Source of the DNA: MGIIb-P sp963934015
GTDB taxonomy: Archaea; Thermoplasmatota; Poseidoniia; Poseidoniales; Thalassarchaeaceae
Assembly: GCA_963934015.1 (NCBI GenBank)
Contig: CAWVWT010000008.1
Coordinates: 1-64,000 of the forward strand
Direction of reading: 5' to 3'
DNA length: 64,000 bases
Positions 9,355-18,209 of the stretch are shown here, in pieces. A model generated the notes under the pieces. It was not told the DNA's origin, did no database searches, and saw only the letters and a program-made list of their open reading frames with translations. Made by a program: the position numbers and the translations under genes. The number at the start of each line of letters is the position of its first letter. Position 1 is the stretch's first letter.

Positions 9355-10073
9355 TCTTCTTCACCTCCTGCTTCATCCAAGCCCCAAGCGGAACGGATGT
9401 CACTGGCCGCAACAGTACCCTCACGGAGAAGGAGCATTCTATCGGCTTGACTAGCCAAATCTGGGTCGTGGGTCACCATCAAAATAGAGATGGGGTTTTC
9501 TTCATCATGACAAAGCGATTTGAATAAGCGAAGTACATCTGCTCCAGAAGCGATGTCGAGGTTGCCAGTGGGTTCGTCAGCAAGCAGCAATGGGCGGTTC
9601 CCAGCAATCGCACGAGCGATGGCCACACGCTGCTGTTGACCACCTGATAGTTGGTCGGGAATGTGATCCATCCGGTCGCTGAGGTTAACTCTCGCCAAAG
9701 CGTCGCGTGCTCGTTCTTCTGCCTCTTGCGAAGATGCACCAGATATCTCCAATGCCATGGCAACGTTGTCCAACGCAGAGAGGTGATCTAACAGATGGAA
9801 ATCTTGGAATATCCAACCGACGAGGTTACGTCGAACATCGACCACTGCGGATGGATTTCTCAATCCATACGAACGCGATTTTAGGTTTATTTCCCCGGTA
9901 TCAGCTGGTAATAATCCACCAATAATGTTCAACAGAGTCGATTTTCCACAACCTGAAGGGCCCATCAACGCAACGAGTTCACCAGGTTGAATTTCAAGAT
10001 TAATACCCTTGAGAACCTCCAATCGGTTTGAACCGGAGCCGAAGCCCTTGGTCAGTTCATCCACCCTAAGCAT
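9351..10073 (-). CDS. ABC transporter ATP-binding protein (LolD/MacB type)
   Basis: The 240-residue ATPase is the first gene of the exporter operon. Visible motifs are Walker A GPSGCGKS, Q-loop IFQDFHLL, signature LSGGQQQ, Walker B LLADEPTGNLD and the switch His in VTHDPD. The C-terminus ends in a short acidic tail (EAGGEEE). Length and motifs match LolD/FtsE-like proteins that pair with FtsX-type permeases. Its stop overlaps the permease start by 4 bases. A TATA-like element 27 bases upstream of ATG 10073 indicates that transcription begins almost at the start codon. Confidence 0.95.
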   Translation of the reverse strand: MLRVDELTKGFGSGSNRLEVLKGINLEIQPGELVALMGPSGCGKSTLLNIIGGLLPADTGEINLKSRSYGLRNPSAVVDVRRNLVGWIFQDFHLLDHLSALDNVAMALEISGASSQEAEERARDALARVNLSDRMDHIPDQLSGGQQQRVAIARAIAGNRPLLLADEPTGNLDIASGADVLRLFKSLCHDEENPISILMVTHDPDLASQADRMLLLREGTVAASDIRSAWGLDEAGGEEE

Positions 10074-10095
10074 GTATCTTGGCCGATTTCTTGAG

Positions 10096-10104
10096 GCTTT
10101 AAGC
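10096..10104 (-). promoter_or_regulatory. TATA-like promoter of ABC exporter operon
   Basis: The reverse strand reads GCTTAAAGC here, centred 27 bases before ATG 10073. That is the spacing expected for a leaderless archaeal transcript. It lies in the 55-base gap after the glycosyltransferase gene, so the exporter operon probably has its own promoter. Confidence 0.45.
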
Positions 10105-10128
10105 AGTTGTTATCTCCCATAGCAGATT

Positions 10129-11244
10129 CTAGAGTTGTTCCCAAGCACCTGCAATCGATTTCGACCATCGTTCAATTGTGAATTTTTGTGCCTGTTTGAG
10201 CGCAGTTTTATTCGGTTGCCGTCTGCCTTCTGTGGAAGCAATTTCTAGGATACTATCGACCCAATGATCAATACTGTCGTGAGGTAATAACCACTCTTCA
10301 GGGGAGACTTCGTTGTGTGCTGGCATATCAGAGACTCGTACAGGGCATCCAGAGGCCATCGCTTCAAGAGGTGGGAGGCCGAATCCTTCCGCGACACTAG
10401 GGAACAACAAGGCGTCACAGTGTTGGTAATAGCTACACAAATCAATGTCTGAAAGTCGGCCTACCCAGTGGAGGTTGACATCCAATTCTTTGGCTCGTTT
10501 CGATAATTTAGACTTCGATTTCTTACTTGACTCAGCACCAATCTTGTGAAGAATCACATCTCCCTTGAGATGGGATGGAAGGCAACCCAAAACTTCCACG
10601 AGGAAATCTATCCGTTTCCGTGGTTCTTCACTACCCACGCAGAGTAAATTGATTTTCGAATGGTCAAGACCGTTGGGTTTGGGTAATGGATAACAGTACG
10701 GATCAAAACCACCAACGTCGATGCCATGCGGAACTACTGCGATGGCCTTTTCAGGCCACAATTCGCGTGCTTCGTCAGCAGTCGCTTCTGATATACAAAT
10801 GAGAAGATCCGCACGCGCAAGACCCCGACGAATGTGGGATAAATCCTGACGCCGAAGCATTCCGGGTGAGCGGGCGCCGATGTTTACGTGACCATGCGAT
10901 GTTTGGATGCGACGCGGTTCCAGATGAAACAGGTCGTGAATGGTGACGCTGACCGGTAAATCACAGTTCGTTGGAACCAAATGAGCCTGTTCCTGATCTG
11001 TGATGTGAAGAATTGCACTATCACTGGATGATCCAGCCTCTGCAACTCGCAGAGGGTGTTCATTTCTTCGGCGGCGCCATCGTGCAAATGCACCACCACC
11101 AAGGTCGTGTTCGATGACACTACCGAGCGTATATCCCTCGACCTGTTGTTCACTCAATCTGTCCACTAAGTCATGGTGCGCGCGACCAAGCCCACTGGAA
11201 CGGGGCAACGCCCCGCCGCGAACCACCAAAACTTGACGCGACAT
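10129..11244 (-). CDS. Glycosyltransferase, GT4/GT-B family
   Basis: The 371-residue protein has a GT-B fold signature. The N-terminal half has a glycine-rich opening (RSSGLGRAHHDL). The C-terminal Rossmann half carries LLCVGSEEPRKRID (the donor-domain 'G..xxRK' region), HWVGRLSD, and the EX7E-type motif in SVAEGFGLPPLEAMASG. Such enzymes transfer a sugar from a nucleotide- or lipid-linked donor; donor and acceptor cannot be assigned. It is divergent from another GT4 gene with 44 bases between them. Given the many secreted proteins nearby, a role in surface polysaccharide or glycoprotein assembly is an inference. Confidence 0.92.
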   Translation of the reverse strand: MSRQVLVVRGGALPRSSGLGRAHHDLVDRLSEQQVEGYTLGSVIEHDLGGGAFARWRRRRNEHPLRVAEAGSSSDSAILHITDQEQAHLVPTNCDLPVSVTIHDLFHLEPRRIQTSHGHVNIGARSPGMLRRQDLSHIRRGLARADLLICISEATADEARELWPEKAIAVVPHGIDVGGFDPYCYPLPKPNGLDHSKINLLCVGSEEPRKRIDFLVEVLGCLPSHLKGDVILHKIGAESSKKSKSKLSKRAKELDVNLHWVGRLSDIDLCSYYQHCDALLFPSVAEGFGLPPLEAMASGCPVRVSDMPAHNEVSPEEWLLPHDSIDHWVDSILEIASTEGRRQPNKTALKQAQKFTIERWSKSIAGAWEQL

Positions 11245-11264
11245 CAGCCCGCCCAGCCCATGCT

Positions 11265-11274
11265 GATATTAAAC
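11265..11274. promoter_or_regulatory. Shared divergent TATA element
   Basis: GATATTAAAC reads as GTTTAATATC on the other strand, so it is TATA-like both ways. It is centred about 25 bases from ATG 11244 (minus gene) and about 20 or 26 bases from GTG 11289 or GTG 11295 (plus gene). One element may serve two leaderless divergent genes. Confidence 0.5.
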
Positions 11275-11288
11275 GGACAAGCGAGGGC

Positions 11289-12515
11289 GTGTCCGTGGAC
11301 GGTGATTCGGACTCAAAGCCTCGCCTTCTGGTGGTGAAGGGAACCTTTGAGCAGTTTGGGGGCGCAGAGCGCGATTTACTAAACAATTTGGAGGCTTGGC
11401 AAACCCATTTCGAAATCACTTGTGCTTCACTGCATTTTCCCGCTGAAGCACGAGATAGATTGGATACTCTTGGAATCCTCTACCTGACACCTGCGATGCC
11501 TTGGCGGAAGCCAACTGGCGGCTGGGCAGAATTCAGAGCTGTAGCCTCACGACAGGCCGCAAACAGATGGTGGAATATGCTAGAATTAACCGAACAAGGA
11601 TTACGTTTGCAAGATGTCCTTGCAACCAGTGATGCAGTTCATTTGACCAGTGGCGTTGGCAGTTTGGAATTCAGCCAAATGATTCCAAAGGACCTCCCGG
11701 TTCACTATCACTGTTTGGAGCCACACAGAGGATTACACGAAGATGTGCTTCACCGAACATTGGATGGCAGTCCAAAACAAAACCTCACACTGACAAGATT
11801 GCTACTTGGAAAACAACGCCGACGCGATACATCGATGACGCATGACCTCGCAGATCGGCCAAATGCCACCATTAGTGGAAATTCACCTTGGATACAAGAG
11901 CGAATTCAATCAGTATACAACGAGAAAGCAGGATTGCTTTGGCCGTCGGTCAACCTTGATATTTGGTCTGGTGATTGTCCACCAACTGAAAATTGTGTAG
12001 TTGCGATTGGAAATGCATCCTATGCCAAAGGGACTATCGACACCATCGACATGCTTGCTGGAACAGGGTTGACCTACCATCATGTCGGCGGTGGATCAGT
12101 GGATGACATTGCCACGATGGAGATTCATGCTGCTGAGAAAGGAGTGGAACTCATCATCGAACCTCGACTTTCACAAGAAGACCTCGTCAATCTTGTCAAA
12201 CGCTCTCGCGCTGTTGTTTCCCTAGCACGTGGAGAACCGTTTGGATTGACACCCATCGAAGCACAAGCTGCAGGGACACCTGCACTCATGGTCGATGAAG
12301 GCGGATACCGTCACACTGTTGAGGATGGCGTGTCGGGACGACTGCTGCAGCGTGGTGATTGGGCGGCGTGGCATGTAGCACTTGAGGAATCTGCGAATGC
12401 AGAAAACCGTAACACTTGGTCCGAAGTAGGCAGAGCTAACATCGCAGAGATGGGATTACGTCCTGAAGATCAGGCTGAAGCATTGAATAAAATAATCTCA
12501 AAAATAAGAGATTAA
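11289..12515 (+). CDS. Glycosyltransferase, GT4/GT-B family
   Basis: The 408-residue protein begins with a GTG (11289; GTG 11295 also fits and has better spacing from the TATA element). Early residues KGTFEQFGGAERDLLNNL are the GT4 acceptor-side signature (GGAER). The C-terminal donor domain contains VAIGNASYAKGTID, HHVGGGSVDD and the ARGEPFGLTPIEAQAAG motif with the EX7E-type glutamates. Sugar and acceptor are unknown. The middle of the protein (WWNMLELTEQGL to PSVNLDIW) is divergent from common families. Its stop overlaps that of the convergent membrane protein gene by 3 bases. Confidence 0.92.
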   Translation: MSVDGDSDSKPRLLVVKGTFEQFGGAERDLLNNLEAWQTHFEITCASLHFPAEARDRLDTLGILYLTPAMPWRKPTGGWAEFRAVASRQAANRWWNMLELTEQGLRLQDVLATSDAVHLTSGVGSLEFSQMIPKDLPVHYHCLEPHRGLHEDVLHRTLDGSPKQNLTLTRLLLGKQRRRDTSMTHDLADRPNATISGNSPWIQERIQSVYNEKAGLLWPSVNLDIWSGDCPPTENCVVAIGNASYAKGTIDTIDMLAGTGLTYHHVGGGSVDDIATMEIHAAEKGVELIIEPRLSQEDLVNLVKRSRAVVSLARGEPFGLTPIEAQAAGTPALMVDEGGYRHTVEDGVSGRLLQRGDWAAWHVALEESANAENRNTWSEVGRANIAEMGLRPEDQAEALNKIISKIRD

Positions 12516-13090
12516 GATTCAACTTTTTCGCCTTTGGGTTGTACAAAAATAACGACCATCAGTGCTGTCAACGAGAGTAAAGAAAGTACCATTGATACTC
12601 CAAATGAAATTGCAGGCGCATTGTCAAAATGTGGCCAAATTCCAAACAAATCACCGACGGTTTCACCACGTGTGATAACACTACCAATCGACCCTAACAT
12701 GGCCGCAGTCGTGTATCCTGAACAGACTATTACAGTATGTACAAGACTCATTTTACGATTTGACCACATCTCCGGACCCCATGTACGTCGGCCATGCACA
12801 ACTCCAATCCAAAGACCAAGACAAAGACCGGAGAGGAGCATCTTGTTGACCAAGACTGGTGATGACGATGCATCACCGGCAGCATTGCCTGTAAGGGCGA
12901 CTACAGGGATGCAGCATAACGAAAATATCGCTGCAAAATACGCTGCGTGATCCAGTCCTCTTTGAGCACGTTCACCCAATTTTTCAAACATAGATTCGCC
13001 CAAGCACAATATTGTGGCGACCACTGAGAATGTCATTGACCCAACCAGCATTTCAGTGCTGAAAGCGTGCATTGTTGCTGCTGCAATCAT
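12512..13090 (-). CDS. Small multi-TM protein with intramembrane histidines (DUF2231-like?)
   Basis: The frame opens at 13144, but ATG 13090 overlaps the upstream stop as TGATG, the same coupling used one gene earlier, so I take that start (192 aa). It has about five membrane helices. Histidines fall in or at the edge of successive helices (TMHAF, LDHAAYF, GVVHGRR, SLVHTVI), which is the kind of arrangement used for heme ligation. It faintly resembles DUF2231-type or cytochrome b561-like membrane proteins, but I do not recognise it with certainty. It is the last gene of an operon with two CxnCH secreted proteins, which supports a redox role by inference. Confidence 0.75.
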   Translation of the reverse strand: MIAAATMHAFSTEMLVGSMTFSVVATILCLGESMFEKLGERAQRGLDHAAYFAAIFSLCCIPVVALTGNAAGDASSSPVLVNKMLLSGLCLGLWIGVVHGRRTWGPEMWSNRKMSLVHTVIVCSGYTTAAMLGSIGSVITRGETVGDLFGIWPHFDNAPAISFGVSMVLSLLSLTALMVVIFVQPKGEKVES

Positions 13091-14214
13091 CAAAAACCAC
13101 CCCCATAATTTTGCTTGATGTGATCTGGACCATAATGCACCCATTGTTCATCGGTCCATCCGGCTGGGCGGCGTGGGTCATCAAATGCCAAACCAGGTGC
13201 TACTGCATCTGGCGGAAGTGCCATTGCGGGCATGGGAGTGATCATACTTGTTTGATCTGCGGATATCAGAGCCGCTTCCGGTTCACCAAGGGACTTCTTC
13301 GAAGATCGTGACATTCGACGCTGTATTGAGATACACAAAGCAAGACTTCCGAACATCAAGGCCAATGATTGTAGACGTACTGCGAATATATCTGCACTAT
13401 ATCCCTCAATTTCATTGCTCACGACAATCCATCCAGTGGTTTCTGTGAATTCGTCATTGCTCATGATCACTCGGTAGGATAGAGAAATATCTGACAGCGC
13501 TGCTGGAAGTGTGACTGTCCAAGCATCATTACTCAACGTTGCATTAATAGAAGCGATTGGGCCATCGCCAATACGATATTCCAAAGTCACTGTTGTCGCA
13601 TTGACTACTGGCATTGAAAGTTCTGATGATTCACCTAGAGAACGAGAGGTCATCGCATCCCAGGGAAGCATCTGTGGTAAATTTTCAGGGACGGGGCCGA
13701 CTGTAACAGTGTTCGCATCTGATATTTTCATTCGTGCTGAACCGTCTCCACCATGGTGCACAGCAGTATAGAAATCGTACGTGCCCTCGTCGCTGGGAGC
13801 GAGTAGACTCCATGTGATGGTCACCCCTGATTCAGCATCGAGAACATGTGTCTCAGCGTAATTCGTTGCACCACCTTCTCCATTGGACAAAATTGTCCAA
13901 CCCGCATCTTGGGGTGTATCCGCCACACCATGGGTGTCACTCAGCAAGAAAACACCCACTAAACCTCGACTGGACAGTTCCATTTCTGTGACTGTTACAC
14001 TCACTGAAATTGGGCCTCCGACATAGGCCGTCTCTCGATCTGTTGAGAACGCCAATATGGCAGAAGAGGGTTCGGAAAGACCGGGGTCACCATGGCACGA
14101 ACCACCACAGGCAGCATCTCGATTGGCATCACCCGTACCCCCAGGGTTGGCAGATAATGGAGGAACGCACAAAACAAGGAGCATGAGGCTCGTGAGTAAT
14201 AGTGCACGGCGCAT
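13090..14214 (-). CDS. Secreted membrane-anchored protein with CX3CH motif (Reeler/choice-of-anchor V-like)
   Basis: The 374-residue protein has a signal peptide (residues 1-22), then C36-G-G-S-C40-H41, a heme-c-like motif with three rather than two residues between the cysteines. A beta-sandwich region with HGVADTPQDAGW and YTAVHHGGDG follows, resembling the Reeler-like/choice-of-anchor V domains that carry CxxCH-type sequences. A second beta domain follows, then one membrane helix near residues 283-300 and a cytoplasmic tail ending with GWTDEQWVHYGPDHIKQ, a short aromatic module. TGATG overlaps link it to both neighbours. Electron transfer is plausible, but heme attachment at this spacing is unproven. 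Confidence 0.82.
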   Translation of the reverse strand: MRRALLLTSLMLLVLCVPPLSANPGGTGDANRDAACGGSCHGDPGLSEPSSAILAFSTDRETAYVGGPISVSVTVTEMELSSRGLVGVFLLSDTHGVADTPQDAGWTILSNGEGGATNYAETHVLDAESGVTITWSLLAPSDEGTYDFYTAVHHGGDGSARMKISDANTVTVGPVPENLPQMLPWDAMTSRSLGESSELSMPVVNATTVTLEYRIGDGPIASINATLSNDAWTVTLPAALSDISLSYRVIMSNDEFTETTGWIVVSNEIEGYSADIFAVRLQSLALMFGSLALCISIQRRMSRSSKKSLGEPEAALISADQTSMITPMPAMALPPDAVAPGLAFDDPRRPAGWTDEQWVHYGPDHIKQNYGGGF

Positions 14215-16796
14215 CAGGCACCCCTCCCTAGAAATCTATCAATGAGCGCAGTGGCCAAGGCTCCGAAAATTAGTAAAAATGCGAGAAGAGATGTCATTGT
14301 AGTTCCAAGAGAACTATCTCCAGCTGGTTCTATTGCCGGCATCTGAGATACATCCAATGCCACGCTAACTGTATTACTAGAGATACGAGGATTGTGTACA
14401 TCACCTACATCAGCCGTTACGGTGTAATGATAATTTCCAGCTAGATGCAATGGTTCTGACCATGTGGTGGAATTGGTCTGCCCAACCGATTGAATTTCGA
14501 GTAAACCACTAGAATGAACAATTGGTTCATGGGTTCTCCAAACTGTGAATGTGGTTGCATCACCTTCCCAATTCCAATTGAGGTTCACTGCGCCACCTGA
14601 AACACTAGCTGCTAGATTTGAGGCAACAGGTCCCCAGGACGCGGTTATGATGCGATCTTGACTACTTGATCCGCCATTTGAATCGATGACTGTGAGGTTG
14701 ACAATGGTACTTGGATCTGTGAGAATTACTGATACTTTCTCACCTACATATGGTGTGCTGCCAACGTTCCAAAACCAAGCAACAATTTCTCCGTCTGAAT
14801 CGGTTGACAAGGAACCATCGAGTTGAGTTATGGCTTCGATTAATACCGTGTCGCCAACTGTAAATTCTGCAATGGGCATCAAGTTGGGAATTACAGTAGC
14901 CTGGCTAGTAATCATAGGACTGATACCAAAACCATCGTTCAATACCACTGATACCGTCCAAGATTGGCCCACAGCCAACCATTCAGTTGTAGCAGTCGTA
15001 GCATTGTCAAGTGCTCCGACATGGAAGCCATCTCGCATCCACTGGATATTCATTGCAACTTCATCGTCATCTGCATCAGAAGTTTCAATATTGAGTTCAA
15101 GTGGTAACAGTGCTGTTGAATTTTCAGTCAATGAAATCGATGTAACCATGGCCAAACTATTGTCGATTGTGAGACCGGATGAGTGAGTTTCAATACCAAA
15201 AGCCGTACCGTCATTGGGTGTGTAACGAACACTCCATTCATCACCTCTCTGTGTGGCACTTGCCGGTATTGTCAACGCATTGGTATGACTTGTTTGCAAC
15301 TGGCCATTACGGTACCAACGAATCGTTGGTGAGGACTCTGAATCACCATCTAAATCACTGTAATTGCTCAATACCTGAAGTTCTTCAGAGGAGGTTGCAA
15401 TCTCTGGACTGAGGCGGACATCGGTCACAATCGGTGCTGTATTTGAGATAGTCACACTCTGAGAAGTAAACGGAGAACTCCAGTCGATACCATCAGAAAC
15501 ACTGACGATGTAATGCCAAGATTCACCCCTGATCGTTACCGAATTAGGCAATGGGTCAACACCATCAAGTTCTGGAACATGAACTCCATCTCGATACCAA
15601 TTGATTTCAAAGTCCAATTCTGTATCACCTGAATCCGAATCAGAGAATGTCCACATGGCATCTAAATCATTGTCAGTAGCTGGTGTACTTGGAGCAATTA
15701 GAGCCGAAGGGATTGTGGGTGCATGATTTGACGAACCAATGATGACCATATTACTAGTGACTTCAAAACCCGCATCTGTTCCATCATGTGGTGTGACTGA
15801 AAATTGCCATTGGTCTCCAGAGCGTGTCATCAAACTGGATACTGTATTCGTGTCATCAAGTTCTGCAACCCGTGTTCCATCCAGATACCATACAATCGAT
15901 GTATCTGCTGTTGACTCTGTATCTTGATCAGGGTCACTGTACTGATAGGAGGCGGTCAGTGTGCTGGTTTCATCTGGACTGGTTGGTGTCAATTGGATAT
16001 TTTGGGCCTGTGGAGCCGCATTGACAACACTAACTGGACCTGCACTCATCATCGACCCACTATCTTGGCCATCAGAAGGTGTTACTTCGACGGACCAAGA
16101 ATCACCTTTGACTACAGAAATCGACATCAAATTATCCTTTGAGGAATCCTGTGTACCTTGGTTATACCAATGGATCGTTGTACCCGATTGAGCATCTCCT
16201 TCTGCATCACTGTATGTGTAAGTCAGTGCAAGACCTGTCAAAATAGTTGGATTTGATGGTGTCAATACCAAATTTGAGACTGATGGTGCGGTGTTTGATT
16301 GTCCTGCAGCCTCAGTGAGAGTGACGGTATTGGTCCCCCATGAGTCTCCAGTATTCGCGTTATTTCCATTGCCAAATAAGACTGCGATTGAGAATTTGAC
16401 TGAACCTGCTCCAGAGGATGGTGCTGTCCAATCAGCCCCCCACGAACGCGCTGCGTTGTTACTGTGGGTCAATTCACTTCCAACCTGTTTCACGCTGGTA
16501 CCTAAATTACTCCAAGTTCCCATGATGGCTTGACCATTTGGTGTTGTTGCAATTAGATTGAAACCTCCACTACCTGAAATCCAAGCACCACCATTGTCCC
16601 AAGTCAGTGAATATGTTGTGCCTCCAACCCAACCTCCCGATGGAAGGCCGTGAATGGCAGGAGTAAATCCACCACCTCCGTAGTGACAAGTGCAACCACT
16701 GGTTGAACCAGTTTTTCCATTTATTTTAGCATCGACAAGGCCCGACCCTGAAACAGCCAATAATAGGAGGCAGAGGATGGTTACACGTAGGCGCAT
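14214..16796 (-). CDS. Large secreted multi-Ig/PKD protein with CxCH motif
   Basis: The frame is open from 16880, but ATG 16796 (MRLRVTILCLLLLAVSG) begins a clean signal peptide and lies about 30 bases after a TATA box; ATG 16808 is the alternative. After the signal peptide comes C35-T-C37-H38, then a Reeler/choice-of-anchor V-like beta domain. Four to five Ig-like repeats follow, each with a phrase such as TIHWYNQG, SIVWYLDG, EINWYRDG or TIRWYRNG. Next are a PKD-like domain (DGEIVAWFWNV), an FN3-like domain and a C-terminal membrane helix with a short basic end. The repeats suggest an extended surface stalk. It is first in the operon with the other CxnCH protein. Confidence 0.85.
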   Translation of the reverse strand: MRLRVTILCLLLLAVSGSGLVDAKINGKTGSTSGCTCHYGGGGFTPAIHGLPSGGWVGGTTYSLTWDNGGAWISGSGGFNLIATTPNGQAIMGTWSNLGTSVKQVGSELTHSNNAARSWGADWTAPSSGAGSVKFSIAVLFGNGNNANTGDSWGTNTVTLTEAAGQSNTAPSVSNLVLTPSNPTILTGLALTYTYSDAEGDAQSGTTIHWYNQGTQDSSKDNLMSISVVKGDSWSVEVTPSDGQDSGSMMSAGPVSVVNAAPQAQNIQLTPTSPDETSTLTASYQYSDPDQDTESTADTSIVWYLDGTRVAELDDTNTVSSLMTRSGDQWQFSVTPHDGTDAGFEVTSNMVIIGSSNHAPTIPSALIAPSTPATDNDLDAMWTFSDSDSGDTELDFEINWYRDGVHVPELDGVDPLPNSVTIRGESWHYIVSVSDGIDWSSPFTSQSVTISNTAPIVTDVRLSPEIATSSEELQVLSNYSDLDGDSESSPTIRWYRNGQLQTSHTNALTIPASATQRGDEWSVRYTPNDGTAFGIETHSSGLTIDNSLAMVTSISLTENSTALLPLELNIETSDADDDEVAMNIQWMRDGFHVGALDNATTATTEWLAVGQSWTVSVVLNDGFGISPMITSQATVIPNLMPIAEFTVGDTVLIEAITQLDGSLSTDSDGEIVAWFWNVGSTPYVGEKVSVILTDPSTIVNLTVIDSNGGSSSQDRIITASWGPVASNLAASVSGGAVNLNWNWEGDATTFTVWRTHEPIVHSSGLLEIQSVGQTNSTTWSEPLHLAGNYHYTVTADVGDVHNPRISSNTVSVALDVSQMPAIEPAGDSSLGTTMTSLLAFLLIFGALATALIDRFLGRGA

Positions 16797-16820
16797 ACCA
16801 TTTACCATCAGTCGAATGGC

Positions 16821-16830
16821 TATATGTAAA
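16821..16830 (-). promoter_or_regulatory. TATA box of CxnCH operon
   Basis: The reverse strand reads TTTACATATA, centred about 30 bases upstream of ATG 16796. It lies in the short gap after the EF-hand gene and points to a leaderless or near-leaderless transcript for the three-gene operon. Confidence 0.55.
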
Positions 16831-16860
16831 TTGGTCCATGGATTTGACAAAGGGTTAAAT

Positions 16861-18114
16861 TCAAAGATGTTCAAACTCAAAACGCTTGACCACAGAGCGA
16901 TATTCTAGTAATTTAGCTTCAACAAATACCTCTTGTCCCACAAATAATTCCATGGTGTTGGGCATGCGAACACCCACACCAATGTCGTTAACTGTTCCAA
17001 TGCAGGTTTCGCCACCTCGGAATTCATCCGCCAAACGAGTGCCAATGGTTTTCTCCATCTTTTCAATTTTAAAGGTGAAATCGAATACTTGATCACTCAA
17101 ACTTTCGATGTATCGCCGCTTGGCACCAAAAAGTTTCAACGTATCAAGCTGAGATACAACATCAGCAATACTACTGGTTGATGCAGATATTGCCGCACCT
17201 GGTACTGATGCGGGTGCCTCCTGCCTCGGCGCTTCATTCGGACTGACTTCAACGGGTTCAGATTTTGCCTCTTCGGTTAGTGTAGTATACCGACTCAAAT
17301 CTGCAGCCATAATGGCTTTGAATTCTTCAAAATTAATGACGCCATCACCATCAGCATCGTAATCATTCAGCACATTCCCTACTTCCTCTGGGGACATTTC
17401 GCCTACAGCATTCATCATGTGGGCTAATTCAACCAAATCAATCGTACCCTTTCCATCGCGATCAAACACATTGAATGCATCCTGTAGAGGGTCAACTGGT
17501 TCCTCTTCTGTGATGGGAGCGGGGGATTCTGGGGGCAAAATTGTGAAGGTCACTGAGGCCATCAATTCATGGCCATTGTTGCGGAACAAACGAGCATCGA
17601 AATCTCCTGGTGGTCGACCTTCCCCAAAGGTCACTGAACCTGCAGTCTTTCCTTCACCCATCTCATTGGTGCCACTAACATACAACCAGTTGCTTCCATG
17701 CTCACCATGAGGGGCGCCGGTTGGATAAATTCCAATCCATGCAGTTGGATCACCAGATGCATCGGAGAAACCTACAGTGAAGGGGGTGAATGGGTCTGGG
17801 TTTTCGGGTTCCACGAATAAGGTTGGGAGCAGACTTTCTTCACTTCTAGTCCTGTTCCTGACTTCTTCCTCAAACTCTTTTATTTCAGCCGCTGCCTCAA
17901 CAGATTTTTCTTTGGCCATCTCTTCAATCCGGTCCAACTCAACCATGGCCCGTTGACGAGCGGCATTTTGTACAGTAACACCCGGCAATCGAGTGACAAG
18001 TTCCTCCAAATGTTGATTGACAAGAGGGCGAATGGTGTCTATTCTTGCTGATGGGTCTTCCAGTGCATCGTGGTAAGCTTGGAAGGCGGCGATGAAGTCA
18101 GACTCCGAGACCAT
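16861..18114 (-). CDS. EF-hand (calmodulin-like) calcium-binding cytoplasmic protein
   Basis: The 417-residue protein has no signal peptide. Residues 1-90 are helical and charged. Residues about 98-193 form a beta-sandwich-like domain with WIGIY, NWLYVSGT and FDARLFRNNGHE, a pattern also seen in SKICH-type domains. Residues 211-270 are an EF-hand pair. Loop 1 (218-229) is DRDGKGTIDLVE, with Lys at ligand position 5. Loop 2 (253-264) is DADGDGVINFEE, a perfect consensus. The C-terminal 100 residues are a beta-rich domain (ETCIGTVNDIGVGVRM), possibly of the OB or SH3 type. Calcium binding by loop 2 is very likely; partner and role are unknown. Confidence 0.88.
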   Translation of the reverse strand: MVSESDFIAAFQAYHDALEDPSARIDTIRPLVNQHLEELVTRLPGVTVQNAARQRAMVELDRIEEMAKEKSVEAAAEIKEFEEEVRNRTRSEESLLPTLFVEPENPDPFTPFTVGFSDASGDPTAWIGIYPTGAPHGEHGSNWLYVSGTNEMGEGKTAGSVTFGEGRPPGDFDARLFRNNGHELMASVTFTILPPESPAPITEEEPVDPLQDAFNVFDRDGKGTIDLVELAHMMNAVGEMSPEEVGNVLNDYDADGDGVINFEEFKAIMAADLSRYTTLTEEAKSEPVEVSPNEAPRQEAPASVPGAAISASTSSIADVVSQLDTLKLFGAKRRYIESLSDQVFDFTFKIEKMEKTIGTRLADEFRGGETCIGTVNDIGVGVRMPNTMELFVGQEVFVEAKLLEYRSVVKRFEFEHL

Positions 18115-18209
18115 GAGGCACCTACGACAGGAAGGAGGTGTTGAATCTGGTGCTTCATCGCTCTCGGCTACGCCGTTGAATTCATGAGGCGTATTCGGGT
18201 CGAACGGTC

